Part shown: piece by piece, positions 46,724-54,546 of the stretch
Layout of the letters: each line of letters starts with the position of its first letter
How positions within the stretch are numbered: position 1 is the stretch's first letter
Assembly: GCA_017470525.1 (NCBI GenBank)
Contig: JAFUYM010000013.1
Location: 43,041-107,040, forward strand
Direction: 5' to 3'
From: Bacteroidaceae bacterium
GTDB taxonomy: Bacteria; Bacteroidota; Bacteroidia; Bacteroidales; Bacteroidaceae
Length of the DNA: 64,000 nucleotides
Notes under the pieces: generated by a model
Database searches by the model: none
What the model was told of the DNA's origin: nothing
What the model saw: the letters and a program-made list of their open reading frames with translations, nothing else
Program-made: the position numbers and the translations under genes

Positions 46724-46756
46724 TTTTCTCTTCTATCTTTAATTTTGTAATGAGGT

Positions 46757-49700
46757 TTAATAGTCACGTTGGATGTCGGAAATCTTCTGTTGAAGTTTCG
46801 CCATCTGTTCTTCCTGCAAGACACGTTTGTACTCAATCGGCACCACTTGAATGAACTCTTCCACATAGCGGCTCCAGTCATCCAGCATCTTTCCTGCAAG
46901 GGCAGAACCGGTGTAGAGATAGTGCTTGCGGATAAGTTCCTTCAGTTCCTTTCGGAAAGCGGCATCTTCCACAAGGTTGATTTCCACCATGTCCATGTTG
47001 CAGAAATAATCGAAGTTGTGGTTCTTGTCCCATACGTATGCCACACCGCCAGACATACCAGCGGCGAAGTTTCTGCCAGTCTCACCAAGCACCACCACAC
47101 GACCACCTGTCATGTATTCACAGCAATGGTCGCCTGCACCTTCAATCACAGCAATAGCCCCCGAGTTTCGCACACCAAAGCGTTCGCCCACACGGCCGTT
47201 CACATACAGTTCGCCTGTCGTGGCACCATACAATCCAGTGTTTCCTGCGATGATGTTGTCTTCAGCCACAAAGTCGCTGCTGCTGCGTGCTGGTGGCAAG
47301 ATGCTGATGCGACCGCCGCTGAGCCCTTTCCCGAAGTAGTCGTTGCACTCGCCTTCGAGTTTGAGGTTTACGCCCTTCACGGCAAAAGCACCAAACGATT
47401 GTCCTGCCGAACCTTTGAATTTAATGTTGATGGTGCTGTCTGGCAATCCATCCTCACCATGCTTCTTGGCAATCACGCCACTGAGCATCGTGCCCACGGC
47501 TCTATCCGTGTTCTTGATGGCATAGTCGAGATTCACCTCTTCTTTATTCTCGATGGCACGTTGAGCCGCCTTGATGATTTCCTCGTCTTTTGCCGCCGAA
47601 ACCTTTGTGAACTCACCTCTATCCCAGTAGAGTGCCTTGTCCGTTTCCACCTTTGTCAAGAGGCGTGTGAAGTCCATCGTGCCCTGCTTGGTGGATGGGT
47701 CGGCGGCTTTCACTTCGATGAGGTCGGTTCTGCCGATAATGTCCTTGAGTTTGTGAACACCCATCTCAGAAAGATACTCACGCACTTGCTCTGCCAAGAA
47801 AGTGAAGTAATTCACTACGTATTCTGCCCTTCCCATAAATCGGGCGCGAAGGCGTTCGTCTTGTGTTGCCACACCCACGGGGCAGGTGTTCGTGTTGCAT
47901 TTTCTCATCATCACACACCCCAACACGATGAGAGGCAACGTGCCAAACGAGAACTCGTCAGCACCCAACATTGCCATGATAATCACGTCGCGGGCGGTCT
48001 TCAACTGACCGTCGGTTTGCAGACGTACCTGATTGCGAAGTCCATTCAATACGAGCGTCTGCTGAGTCTCTGCCAAACCAATCTCAGGACTGATGCCTGC
48101 AAACCGCATGGAAGAGGCAGGAGAGGCTCCCGTACCGCCTTCAGCACCACTGATGACAATGAGGTCAGCCTTTGCTTTTGCCACACCTGCGGCAATCGTG
48201 CCCACGCCACTTTCTGCCACCAATTTAACTGATACTGCGGCAGTTGGGTTGATGTTCTTCAAGTCGAAGATGAGTTGTGCCAAATCCTCAATTGAGTAGA
48301 TGTCGTGATGTGGTGGAGGCGAGATGAGCGAGATGCCGGGGATGGCGTTTCGAGTCTTGGCGATAATCTTGTTCACCTTGAAACCAGGCAACTGACCACC
48401 TTCGCCAGGCTTGGCTCCTTGTGCCACCTTGATTTGGATTTCCTCTGCATTCACCAAGTATTCGGCAGTCACACCGAAACGTCCCGAGGCAATCTGCTTC
48501 GTCTTGGAAGAAAGGCTGACACCATCCACCTCGGTATGGTAACGTGCGTTGTCCTCGCCGCCTTCACCCGTATTGCTGCGTGTGCCGAGTTTGTTCATAG
48601 CCAACGCCAAAGCCTCATGCGCTTCGATGCTGAGAGCACCAAACGACATGGCTCCTGTGACGAAATGTTTCACGATGGAATCGACACTTTCCACTTCTTC
48701 CATCGGCGTTGGCTTGGCTGCTTTCTTGAAGCCGAAGAAGTCGCGAATGAAGATGGGCTTCTCCTTTTCATCGACCAACTTTGCCCATTCCTTAAATTTC
48801 TTGTACGAACCAAGTCGCGTGGCAATCTGCAAGTTTGCGATAGTGTCTGGATTCCACGCATGAAGGATGCCGTCCTTGCGATAGGAGAACTGTCCGTTGT
48901 TGGGCAGGAACTCGTTGATTTCAGCAGGTTTGAAGGCTTCATCATGCAGACGGATGGCATCACGGGCAATATCTCGCAAGCCGATACCGCCAATGGTGGA
49001 GATTTCTGTGCCGAAATAGCGACGCAATAAATCCTCCGAAAGTCCGATGGATTCGAAGATTTTGGCTCCACGATACGAACGGATGGTGGAAATGCCCATC
49101 TTGCTCATGATTTTCTTCAAGCCCTTATCCACCGCCTTGATGTAGTTGTGTTCGGCTGTTGTGTATTCCTCCTGAATCTTGTGCTTTTTCACCAAATCGT
49201 CCAGCACGGCAAACGTCATGTACGGACAAATGGCACTCGCACCATAACCCAGCAACAGAGCCGCATGCATCACCTCGCGAATTTCTCCACTTTCCACAAT
49301 CAGCGCGGTTTGTACTCGCTTCTGCACATTGATGAGGTAATGGTGTACTGCTGAGACAGCGAGCAACGAAGGAATGGCTGCATGTTTTTCGTCTATATCT
49401 CTATCCGAAAGGATGATGTAGTTCACGCCTTCATCCACACTCGCTTCCGCTTCCTTGCAGAGGTCTTCGATGGCTTGGCGCAATCCGCTGGCACCCTTCT
49501 CGATGTCGAACAGCATGGAGAGTTTCTTGGTTTTGAATCCCTTGTAGCGAATGTTGCAGAGAATGTCTAACTGCGTGTTGGTCAATACAGGTTGGGGAAG
49601 GCGCACCATCTTGCAGTTCGATTCGTCGGGAGTCAAGATGTTGGTGCCCACCGCACCGATATATTCTGTGAGCGACATGACCAGTTCCTCACGAATCGGG

Positions 49701-51256
49701 TCGATGGCAGGATTGGTCACCTGTGCAAACTGCTGACGGAAATAGTTGAAGAAAATCTGTGGACGGTCGCTGATGATGGCGAGTGGGGTGTCGTTGCCCA
49801 TGGCAGCAACAGGCTCCTGTCCGTTGACAGCCATCGGAACCACCGTCTTGTCGATGTCTTCCTGACCAAAGCCGAAGTTGATGAGTTTCCGTTCGTAGTT
49901 CTCCACGCTGTTTTCCACGTGGCGACCACTCTTCAGTTTCTCCAACTGGATGCGGTTGGTCGAAAGCCATTGGCGGTATGGGTGTTCCGATGCCAGTTTC
50001 TCCTTGATTTCCCCATCATAATAAATCTTGCCCTCCTGCGTGTCGATGAGAAGAATTTTTCCTGGTTGCAAACGTCCTTTGCTCACCACGTCGCTTGGCT
50101 CAAAGTCCATCACACCCACTTCGGATGCCACGACCATCATGCCATTCTTCGTGATGGTGTAGCGTGAGGGGCGAAGACCGTTTCTGTCGAGCATACCGCC
50201 TGCATACCGTCCGTCGGAGAACATCAGGGCGGCAGGGCCATCCCAAGGCTCCATCAGAATGGAATGATATTCATAGAACGCCTTCAAGTCCTCGCTGATA
50301 GGGTTCTTGTCGTTGAACGATTCTGGCACCAGTATCGCCATTGCCTGTGGCAGGCTCAATCCGCTCATCACCAAGAACTCAAACACGTTGTCGAGACTTG
50401 CCGAGTCGCTCATGTCCTCCTGCAGGATAGGGCGAATCTCCTTGATATCGCCGAGGGCAGGGGAGGAGAGCACACTCTCACGTGCCTGCATCCAGCCACG
50501 GTTGCCACGCACAGTGTTGATTTCACCATTGTGGCACAGGTAGCGGAACGGCTGTGCCAACTTCCACTTTGGGAACGTGTTGGTGCTGAAACGTGAATGC
50601 ACCAGTGCCAATCCGCTCGTGAAGTAGTCGTTGCTCAGGTCGAGGAAATACCGCCTCAACTGCCCCGAGGTCAACATGCCTTTATAGATAATGTCCTTGC
50701 TCGACAACGAACAGATGTAGAAGTCCTCGTCGTCGATGCGGTTCTCAATCTTCTTGCGTACCTTATATAATATACGTTCAAACACAGGCACATCCTCGTC
50801 GCTCACCCCCGTCACAAACATTTGCTTGATGTCGGGTTCCACGCTGTGTGCCCCTTCGCCCAGTGCCTCGCTGTTGGTCGGCACATTGCGCAAGTGCATC
50901 AGTTGCAATCCTGCACGTTCGATTTCTTCAATCATGATAGACAGGATTTCCTCCTGTCGGGTGGCATCCTTGGGCAAGAACACCAGTCCCGTGCCGTATT
51001 TTCCCTTTTCAGGCACAGGAATGCCCTGCAACAAGATGAACTCATGCGGAATCTGCACCAAGATGCCGGCACCGTCGCCTGTCTTGTCGCGAGTCTCAGC
51101 ACCACGGTGCTCCATGTTCTCCAAAACTTTCAGTGCGTTATCGACTAGTTCATGGCTCTTGCCACCATGAATGTTGACCACCATTCCGACACCGCAAGCG
51201 TCGTGCTCATACGCCGCACTGTACAATCCCTGATTTTCTAATCTACGTTTTGCCAT
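46757..51256 (-). CDS. gltB: Glutamate synthase large subunit
   Basis: This subunit converts glutamine plus 2-oxoglutarate to two glutamates. It has 1499 residues. The short propeptide region (MAKRRLENQGLYSAAYEHDA) is followed by CGVGMV, whose Cys is the glutaminase nucleophile after processing. The central part has the FMN/2-oxoglutarate-binding domain (SPPPHHDIYSIEDLAQLIFDLK, GAEGGTGASPASS) and the 3Fe-4S cysteines in CVMMRKCNTNTCPVGVATQ; the C-terminal beta-helix domain is Gly-rich (GKGLSGGRISI). ATG 51256 is chosen, 48 bp after a TAATTTTG box. Confidence 0.96.
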   Translation of the reverse strand: MAKRRLENQGLYSAAYEHDACGVGMVVNIHGGKSHELVDNALKVLENMEHRGAETRDKTGDGAGILVQIPHEFILLQGIPVPEKGKYGTGLVFLPKDATRQEEILSIMIEEIERAGLQLMHLRNVPTNSEALGEGAHSVEPDIKQMFVTGVSDEDVPVFERILYKVRKKIENRIDDEDFYICSLSSKDIIYKGMLTSGQLRRYFLDLSNDYFTSGLALVHSRFSTNTFPKWKLAQPFRYLCHNGEINTVRGNRGWMQARESVLSSPALGDIKEIRPILQEDMSDSASLDNVFEFLVMSGLSLPQAMAILVPESFNDKNPISEDLKAFYEYHSILMEPWDGPAALMFSDGRYAGGMLDRNGLRPSRYTITKNGMMVVASEVGVMDFEPSDVVSKGRLQPGKILLIDTQEGKIYYDGEIKEKLASEHPYRQWLSTNRIQLEKLKSGRHVENSVENYERKLINFGFGQEDIDKTVVPMAVNGQEPVAAMGNDTPLAIISDRPQIFFNYFRQQFAQVTNPAIDPIREELVMSLTEYIGAVGTNILTPDESNCKMVRLPQPVLTNTQLDILCNIRYKGFKTKKLSMLFDIEKGASGLRQAIEDLCKEAEASVDEGVNYIILSDRDIDEKHAAIPSLLAVSAVHHYLINVQKRVQTALIVESGEIREVMHAALLLGYGASAICPYMTFAVLDDLVKKHKIQEEYTTAEHNYIKAVDKGLKKIMSKMGISTIRSYRGAKIFESIGLSEDLLRRYFGTEISTIGGIGLRDIARDAIRLHDEAFKPAEINEFLPNNGQFSYRKDGILHAWNPDTIANLQIATRLGSYKKFKEWAKLVDEKEKPIFIRDFFGFKKAAKPTPMEEVESVDSIVKHFVTGAMSFGALSIEAHEALALAMNKLGTRSNTGEGGEDNARYHTEVDGVSLSSKTKQIASGRFGVTAEYLVNAEEIQIKVAQGAKPGEGGQLPGFKVNKIIAKTRNAIPGISLISPPPHHDIYSIEDLAQLIFDLKNINPTAAVSVKLVAESGVGTIAAGVAKAKADLIVISGAEGGTGASPASSMRFAGISPEIGLAETQQTLVLNGLRNQVRLQTDGQLKTARDVIIMAMLGADEFSFGTLPLIVLGCVMMRKCNTNTCPVGVATQDERLRARFMGRAEYVVNYFTFLAEQVREYLSEMGVHKLKDIIGRTDLIEVKAADPSTKQGTMDFTRLLTKVETDKALYWDRGEFTKVSAAKDEEIIKAAQRAIENKEEVNLDYAIKNTDRAVGTMLSGVIAKKHGEDGLPDSTINIKFKGSAGQSFGAFAVKGVNLKLEGECNDYFGKGLSGGRISILPPARSSSDFVAEDNIIAGNTGLYGATTGELYVNGRVGERFGVRNSGAIAVIEGAGDHCCEYMTGGRVVVLGETGRNFAAGMSGGVAYVWDKNHNFDYFCNMDMVEINLVEDAAFRKELKELIRKHYLYTGSALAGKMLDDWSRYVEEFIQVVPIEYKRVLQEEQMAKLQQKISDIQRDY

Positions 51257-51304
51257 TTGTCGTGTCTGTTTCTTATAAATCCTATACTTGTGTAAATTTG
51301 ACTG

Positions 51305-51312
51305 CAAAATTA
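51305..51312 (-). promoter_or_regulatory. -7 box of the gltBD-dapL-pyrG operon
   Basis: TAATTTTG on the minus strand upstream of gltB. Confidence 0.6.
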
Positions 51313-51408
51313 CAACTTTAATTTCATTTTATCGTAAACTTTTGTGAAATAATTACAATTTGTATTGAAAATATTTAATTTTAATGACAAAAAGTACTCT
51401 TTTGAATC

Positions 51409-51446
51409 AAAAAGCCTGCCGAATATCTACTCGACAGGCTTTTTCG
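51409..51446 (-). terminator. Terminator after the HU-like gene
   Basis: On the minus strand AAAAAGCCTGTCGA / TCGGCAGGCTTTTT forms a 10-bp core stem (one G-U pair) flanked by A and T runs, so it can act in both directions. It lies directly after the HU-like stop codon. Confidence 0.8.
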
Positions 51447-51450
51447 CATT

Positions 51451-51861
51451 TCAGTTCTCAGGGTTTTCGTTCAGAGCATCCATATCTTCGAAATCCATCC
51501 TTCTCAAGGTGTCCTGAAACTCCTTGTGCGGGAAAAACCGCACCTTCACCGTTCGGACGAGTTCGGTGCCCAAATCGGCAGGGTTTTCCGCGCTCGAAGC
51601 ATTAAAGACAGGTTTCAGTGTGCCGATGCCACCCAGTTGCACACTGTGCCCCAGTTCCAGATAGTGGCGCAGACGGTCGGACATCGCGGTGGCAATGCCT
51701 TTCACTTGAGCGGCTGACACGCCTTGCGACATCACGCACTCTTTCACAAAGTTCTCAAACTTCACAGGTGGATAACTCACCTGCTGCATCACCCAAGCCT
51801 CACGCATCGTGTACTCGGGAGTGAAGACTGACTTCTTCACTTTCCGGTATGCAATAGACAT
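51451..51861 (-). CDS. HU-family-like DNA-binding protein (Bacteroidetes histone-like type)
   Basis: The protein has 136 residues. It starts MSIAYRKVKKSVFT and contains the helical part FENFVKECVMSQGVSAAQVKGIATAMSDRL and the strand LGHSVQLGGIGTLKPVFN, the pattern of the HU-related family abundant in Bacteroidetes. The C-terminal part, ending FPHKEFQDTLRRMDF, is longer than classical HU (~90 residues). It probably binds and bends DNA, but sequence specificity is unknown. A TAACTTTG box lies at 51919-51926 on the minus strand. Confidence 0.85.
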   Translation of the reverse strand: MSIAYRKVKKSVFTPEYTMREAWVMQQVSYPPVKFENFVKECVMSQGVSAAQVKGIATAMSDRLRHYLELGHSVQLGGIGTLKPVFNASSAENPADLGTELVRTVKVRFFPHKEFQDTLRRMDFEDMDALNENPEN

Positions 51862-51918
51862 AATTAAAAAAAGAATTAGAAAGTTAAAAAATAATGGTTT
51901 TTGAAAAAATCTCGACTA

Positions 51919-51926
51919 CAAAGTTA
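51919..51926 (-). promoter_or_regulatory. -7 box of the HU-like gene
   Basis: TAACTTTG on the minus strand, 57 bp before the start codon. Confidence 0.65.
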
Positions 51927-52000
51927 CGAAAAAAAATCGTAATATGCAAGACCTTTGTATAATTACTTCATCCTGAATCTCTTAAAATATTTCTTCCAGA

Positions 52001-52077
52001 ACCCCTGAATCGGACTGCTCCAGTCCGGTGAACCGCACTGCTCCAGTCCGACGCACCGCACTGGAGCAGTCCGACAG
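52001..52077. repeat. 19-nt palindromic unit element (locus E)
   Basis: The flank ACCCCTGAA (52001-52009) is followed by units TCGGACTGCTCCAGTCCGG (52010-52028), CCGCACTGCTCCAGTCCGA (52033-52051) and CCGCACTGGAGCAGTCCGA (52056-52074), with linkers TGAA and CGCA. It lies between the divergent HU-like and lipoprotein genes; unit 2 is identical to unit 2 of locus D. Confidence 0.9.
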
Positions 52078-52208
52078 ACAGGCTGTGAGTGTATGGGTAT
52101 TTTCTGTTTTCAGATTGCACCTTTGCTCTATTTCTTCCGCTTTGTGGTCTTTTACGCTTTTTTTTACACATTTTTCCCAAGAAAGGAAGTTGTTTTGTGG
52201 AAAATGCT

Positions 52209-52216
52209 TAACTTTG
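52209..52216 (+). promoter_or_regulatory. -7 box of the acidic lipoprotein gene
   Basis: TAACTTTG lies 43 bp before ATG 52260. Confidence 0.65.
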
Positions 52217-52259
52217 TGCCTAAGAAAAAGTATTTATTCACTTAAAAACAAATGCGGCA

Positions 52260-52814
52260 ATGAAGAAAATTTATTTATCTATCGTATGCATCGCAGCCCT
52301 CGCACTGATGGCTTGTGGTGGAAACAGCAACAAGACAGAGGCTCCAGAAGAAAGTGTGGAGCAGGTGGAAGAAACTGCAGAAACAGAAACTCCCGAAACA
52401 ACTTCAAGCGAAACCCCGATGGACTTTGAGGACTTCTCTGCTCAACTGAAGGGAGCCTGTGGAGTGGCGGCTATAGCCAATGATAAGATGACCAAAATCG
52501 TTGTGCGTAAAGACGACGAAAATAAATTCTTCATGGCATCGCCTGTGACCGATGACATCGATAAGGATGCCGTGCAGCGCGAGTATTTCAATGCCTTTGC
52601 CAAGGTTGCCGATGGGAACAACATCTATGGTTTCCACATGAATGGGGAGCGAGGCACTGACGCGTTCAAGGATTACGACGAATACGTGAAATTCATCAAG
52701 GCGAATGGAGATTATGCCGTAGCCAATTATGGCTATGACTACAAAGGCAAGCCGGTCAAAGTCTCCTGCTTTGTTGCGTTTGGCGACTTTGGCTTAGACG
52801 TTACCATTGAGTGA
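52260..52814 (+). CDS. Lipoprotein of unknown function with acidic linker
   Basis: The protein has 184 residues. The signal MKKIYLSIVCIAALALMAC ends in a lipobox (L-M-A-C). A linker of about 35 residues rich in Glu, Thr, Pro and Ser follows, then a globular domain of ~130 residues (ACGVAAIANDKMTKIVV to SCFVAFGDFGLDVTIE) that I do not recognise. It is likely anchored in the cell envelope. Single-gene transcript with its own promoter and terminator. Confidence 0.75.
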   Translation: MKKIYLSIVCIAALALMACGGNSNKTEAPEESVEQVEETAETETPETTSSETPMDFEDFSAQLKGACGVAAIANDKMTKIVVRKDDENKFFMASPVTDDIDKDAVQREYFNAFAKVADGNNIYGFHMNGERGTDAFKDYDEYVKFIKANGDYAVANYGYDYKGKPVKVSCFVAFGDFGLDVTIE

Positions 52815-52826
52815 TATTTCACATTC

Positions 52827-52874
52827 CCCGTTCAGGCAAGTGTATGAATCCTTCCGAACGGGGGATTTTTGATG
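52827..52874 (+). terminator. Terminator of the acidic lipoprotein gene
   Basis: The stem ATTCCCCGTTC..AGG / CCT..GAACGGGGGAT is followed by TTTTT. Confidence 0.75.
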
Positions 52875-52944
52875 TTTTTTAATTCTTGTTCCTGTAATTA
52901 TGCTAAAATAGATACAAAACCGCATTTGTATTCAATAAAAGTAG

Positions 52945-52952
52945 TACCTTTG
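52945..52952 (+). promoter_or_regulatory. Second -7 box upstream of the lipocalin gene
   Basis: TACCTTTG. It is followed by ATG 52955 with a 28-codon frame that ends at 53041 before the lipocalin promoter. The small frame may be chance. Confidence 0.4.
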
Positions 52953-53057
52953 TAATGATGAATGCTATCCACTTTGAGAAACATTATTTTTGTTTCTCTT
53001 CCTTGGCAAAGGTGCAACTTTTTCCAGAAAGTTTGTCTTGATTAAAAGGAAAATCAT

Positions 53058-53065
53058 TATCTTTG
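53058..53065 (+). promoter_or_regulatory. -7 box of the lipocalin gene
   Basis: TATCTTTG lies 20 bp before ATG 53086, which selects that start over an upstream in-frame ATG at 52990. Confidence 0.65.
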
Positions 53066-53085
53066 TGGCAAATCTCAAAAGTAAG

Positions 53086-53586
53086 ATGAAGACAACAGCA
53101 TTTTTCACACGCATTCTCAGTTGGCTGACAGGCAGTCGGCTGACGGTGGACAATTCGGTGGTGAGGGAACTTGACCTCAACCGCTTCTTGGGCAGTTGGT
53201 ACGAGGTGGCTCGCTTCGACCATTTCTTTGAGCATAGCATGTCGCAAACCAAAGCCAACTATGTGCTCCGCGAGGACGGCGACATCGACGTCATCAACAC
53301 GGGCATCAAGGACGGCAAGTCCAAGACCGCCAAAGGCAAGGCAAAACGCACCGACACACCCGCCCTGTTCCGTGTCTCCTTCTTCGGTCCCTTCTACTCC
53401 GACTATCGCGTCATGCTCTTCGATGCCGACTACCGCTACATGCTCATCGGCAGCGGCTCCGACACCTACCTCTGGATTCTCTCCCGCACACCCCAACTCT
53501 CCGACAGTGACCGCACCACCATCCTCACCGAAGCCCAACGCCGCGGCTACGACACCACCAAACTGATTTGGGTGAAACAGGACTGA
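53086..53586 (+). CDS. blc: Lipocalin family protein (Blc-like)
   Basis: The protein has 166 residues. The lipocalin signature is LDLNRFLGSWYEVARFDHFFE (G-x-W-Y motif, ~33-53), followed by RVSFFGPFYSDYRVMLFD and the terminal region LWILSRTPQLSD, as in bacterial lipocalin Blc. The first ~25 residues (TAFFTRILSWLTG) are hydrophobic but lack a lipobox, so it may be membrane-associated or secreted rather than a lipoprotein. These proteins bind fatty acids or lysophospholipids. The second half is rich in GC codons (runs of ACC, TCC, GAC). Symbol by similarity only. Confidence 0.88.
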   Translation: MKTTAFFTRILSWLTGSRLTVDNSVVRELDLNRFLGSWYEVARFDHFFEHSMSQTKANYVLREDGDIDVINTGIKDGKSKTAKGKAKRTDTPALFRVSFFGPFYSDYRVMLFDADYRYMLIGSGSDTYLWILSRTPQLSDSDRTTILTEAQRRGYDTTKLIWVKQD

Positions 53587-53654
53587 AAATTCATGAAATT
53601 TCTTGTTTTAGATTTTTTTATGGCTATTATTTTCTTGTATTCCAAACTTTTTAT

Positions 53655-53662
53655 TACTTTTG
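53655..53662 (+). promoter_or_regulatory. -7 box of the DUF4160-DUF2442 pair
   Basis: TACTTTTG lies 29 bp before ATG 53692. Confidence 0.65.
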
Positions 53663-53691
53663 CACTCACAGAACAATAGAACAAAAGCGAT

Positions 53692-53949
53692 ATGCCAGAG
53701 ATAAGCAAATTCTACGGAATCATCATCTATATGTACATTGACGACCACAATCCGCCGCATTTTCATGTATGGTATGATGACTACCAGTGTGAAATCACCA
53801 TCAAGGACGGTATTGTCCGTGGTGAAATGCCTCGCCGAGCACTGCGTCTCGTCTATGAGTGGCTCGACCTGCACCGCGACGAGTTGATGGAGAACTGGGT
53901 GCGCCTGTCGAACAGCGAGGCTGCCAAGAAGATTGATCCATTAAAATAA
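53692..53949 (+). CDS. DUF4160 family protein
   Basis: The protein has 85 residues. It shows the family core MPEISKFYGIIIYMYIDDHNPPHFHVWYDDYQ with the conserved HNPPHFH string, then GEMPRRALRLVYEWLDLHRDEL. DUF4160 genes commonly precede DUF2442 genes, and the pair is often listed as a possible toxin-antitoxin module; no activity is established. A DUF2442 gene begins 15 bp downstream. Confidence 0.88.
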   Translation: MPEISKFYGIIIYMYIDDHNPPHFHVWYDDYQCEITIKDGIVRGEMPRRALRLVYEWLDLHRDELMENWVRLSNSEAAKKIDPLK

Positions 53950-53964
53950 TAAGGAGGAAGCGAT

Positions 53965-54216
53965 ATGAACACAACGAACCCACTGCTGAAAATCACAGCC
54001 GCCGAATACGTGAGCGACTACACTCTGCGCCTTACGTTCAGCACAGGCGAAGTCCGCTTGGTGGACTTCACACCGCTTATGCAGAAAGGCATCTGCCGCA
54101 AGTTGCAAGACCTCGATTATTTTCGTTCCTTCCGCCTTGACCCATTCACCGTCGATTGGAACGACGAAATCGGCTTTGCCCCCCGCTATCTTTATGAGCG
54201 AGGCATTGCTGCATAG
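53965..54216 (+). CDS. DUF2442 family protein
   Basis: The protein has 83 residues. It has the family pattern ITAAEYVSDYTLRLTFSTGEVRLVDFTPL and ends with the DWNDEIGFAPRYLYERG region. It is the usual partner of DUF4160 and is co-transcribed with it here. Role unknown. Confidence 0.88.
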   Translation: MNTTNPLLKITAAEYVSDYTLRLTFSTGEVRLVDFTPLMQKGICRKLQDLDYFRSFRLDPFTVDWNDEIGFAPRYLYERGIAA

Positions 54217-54314
54217 TTATAAAAATAATATGGTGTAATCATTAAACAGATAAGCCAATGGACAGATAAAAAATAATAGGACATAAGAAGACTGAACGTC
54301 CACTTTTGATTCTT

Positions 54315-54462
54315 GTTTCAGATAATTGGGGAATTAAATGAAACTATCAAGAACTGAAGTAGATAGTTCACGCCGTTCGGCGTGGGCATTTACTCGTTTA
54401 AGATAGTTAGGTTATCCCCAATACCTCTGAAACGTAAGCGAAGTAGATTGCTCACGTTTTTT
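54315..54462 (+). ncRNA. Candidate 6S-like structured RNA
   Basis: A closing stem GTTTCAGA (54315-54322) / TCTGAAAC (54426-54433), a small internal loop, a second stem ATTGGGGA / TCCCCAAT, a large open region, AACTATC / GATAGTT, and a terminal hairpin ACGCC-GTTC-GGCGT give the long rod with a central bubble known for 6S RNA. It is followed by CGTAAGC..GCTCACG and TTTTTT, a terminator. No protein frame fits. The start could lie upstream of 54315. The rest of 54217-54546 shows nothing recognised. Confidence 0.5.
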
Positions 54463-54546
54463 CTATCCATTTGGACATAGAGAAAAGAACAGAATAGGGG
54501 CTAAACAAAAAGTGCTGATATGAATGTCCGATAAATACAGATATTT

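Noticed and set aside
46769-48232. Open frame of nearly 490 codons on the plus strand opposite gltB
   Set aside because: Antisense to conserved gltB sequence, with no recognisable domain.
51968-52180. Short frames running through palindromic-unit element E
   Set aside because: They are translations of the repeat itself and have no start signals or family.
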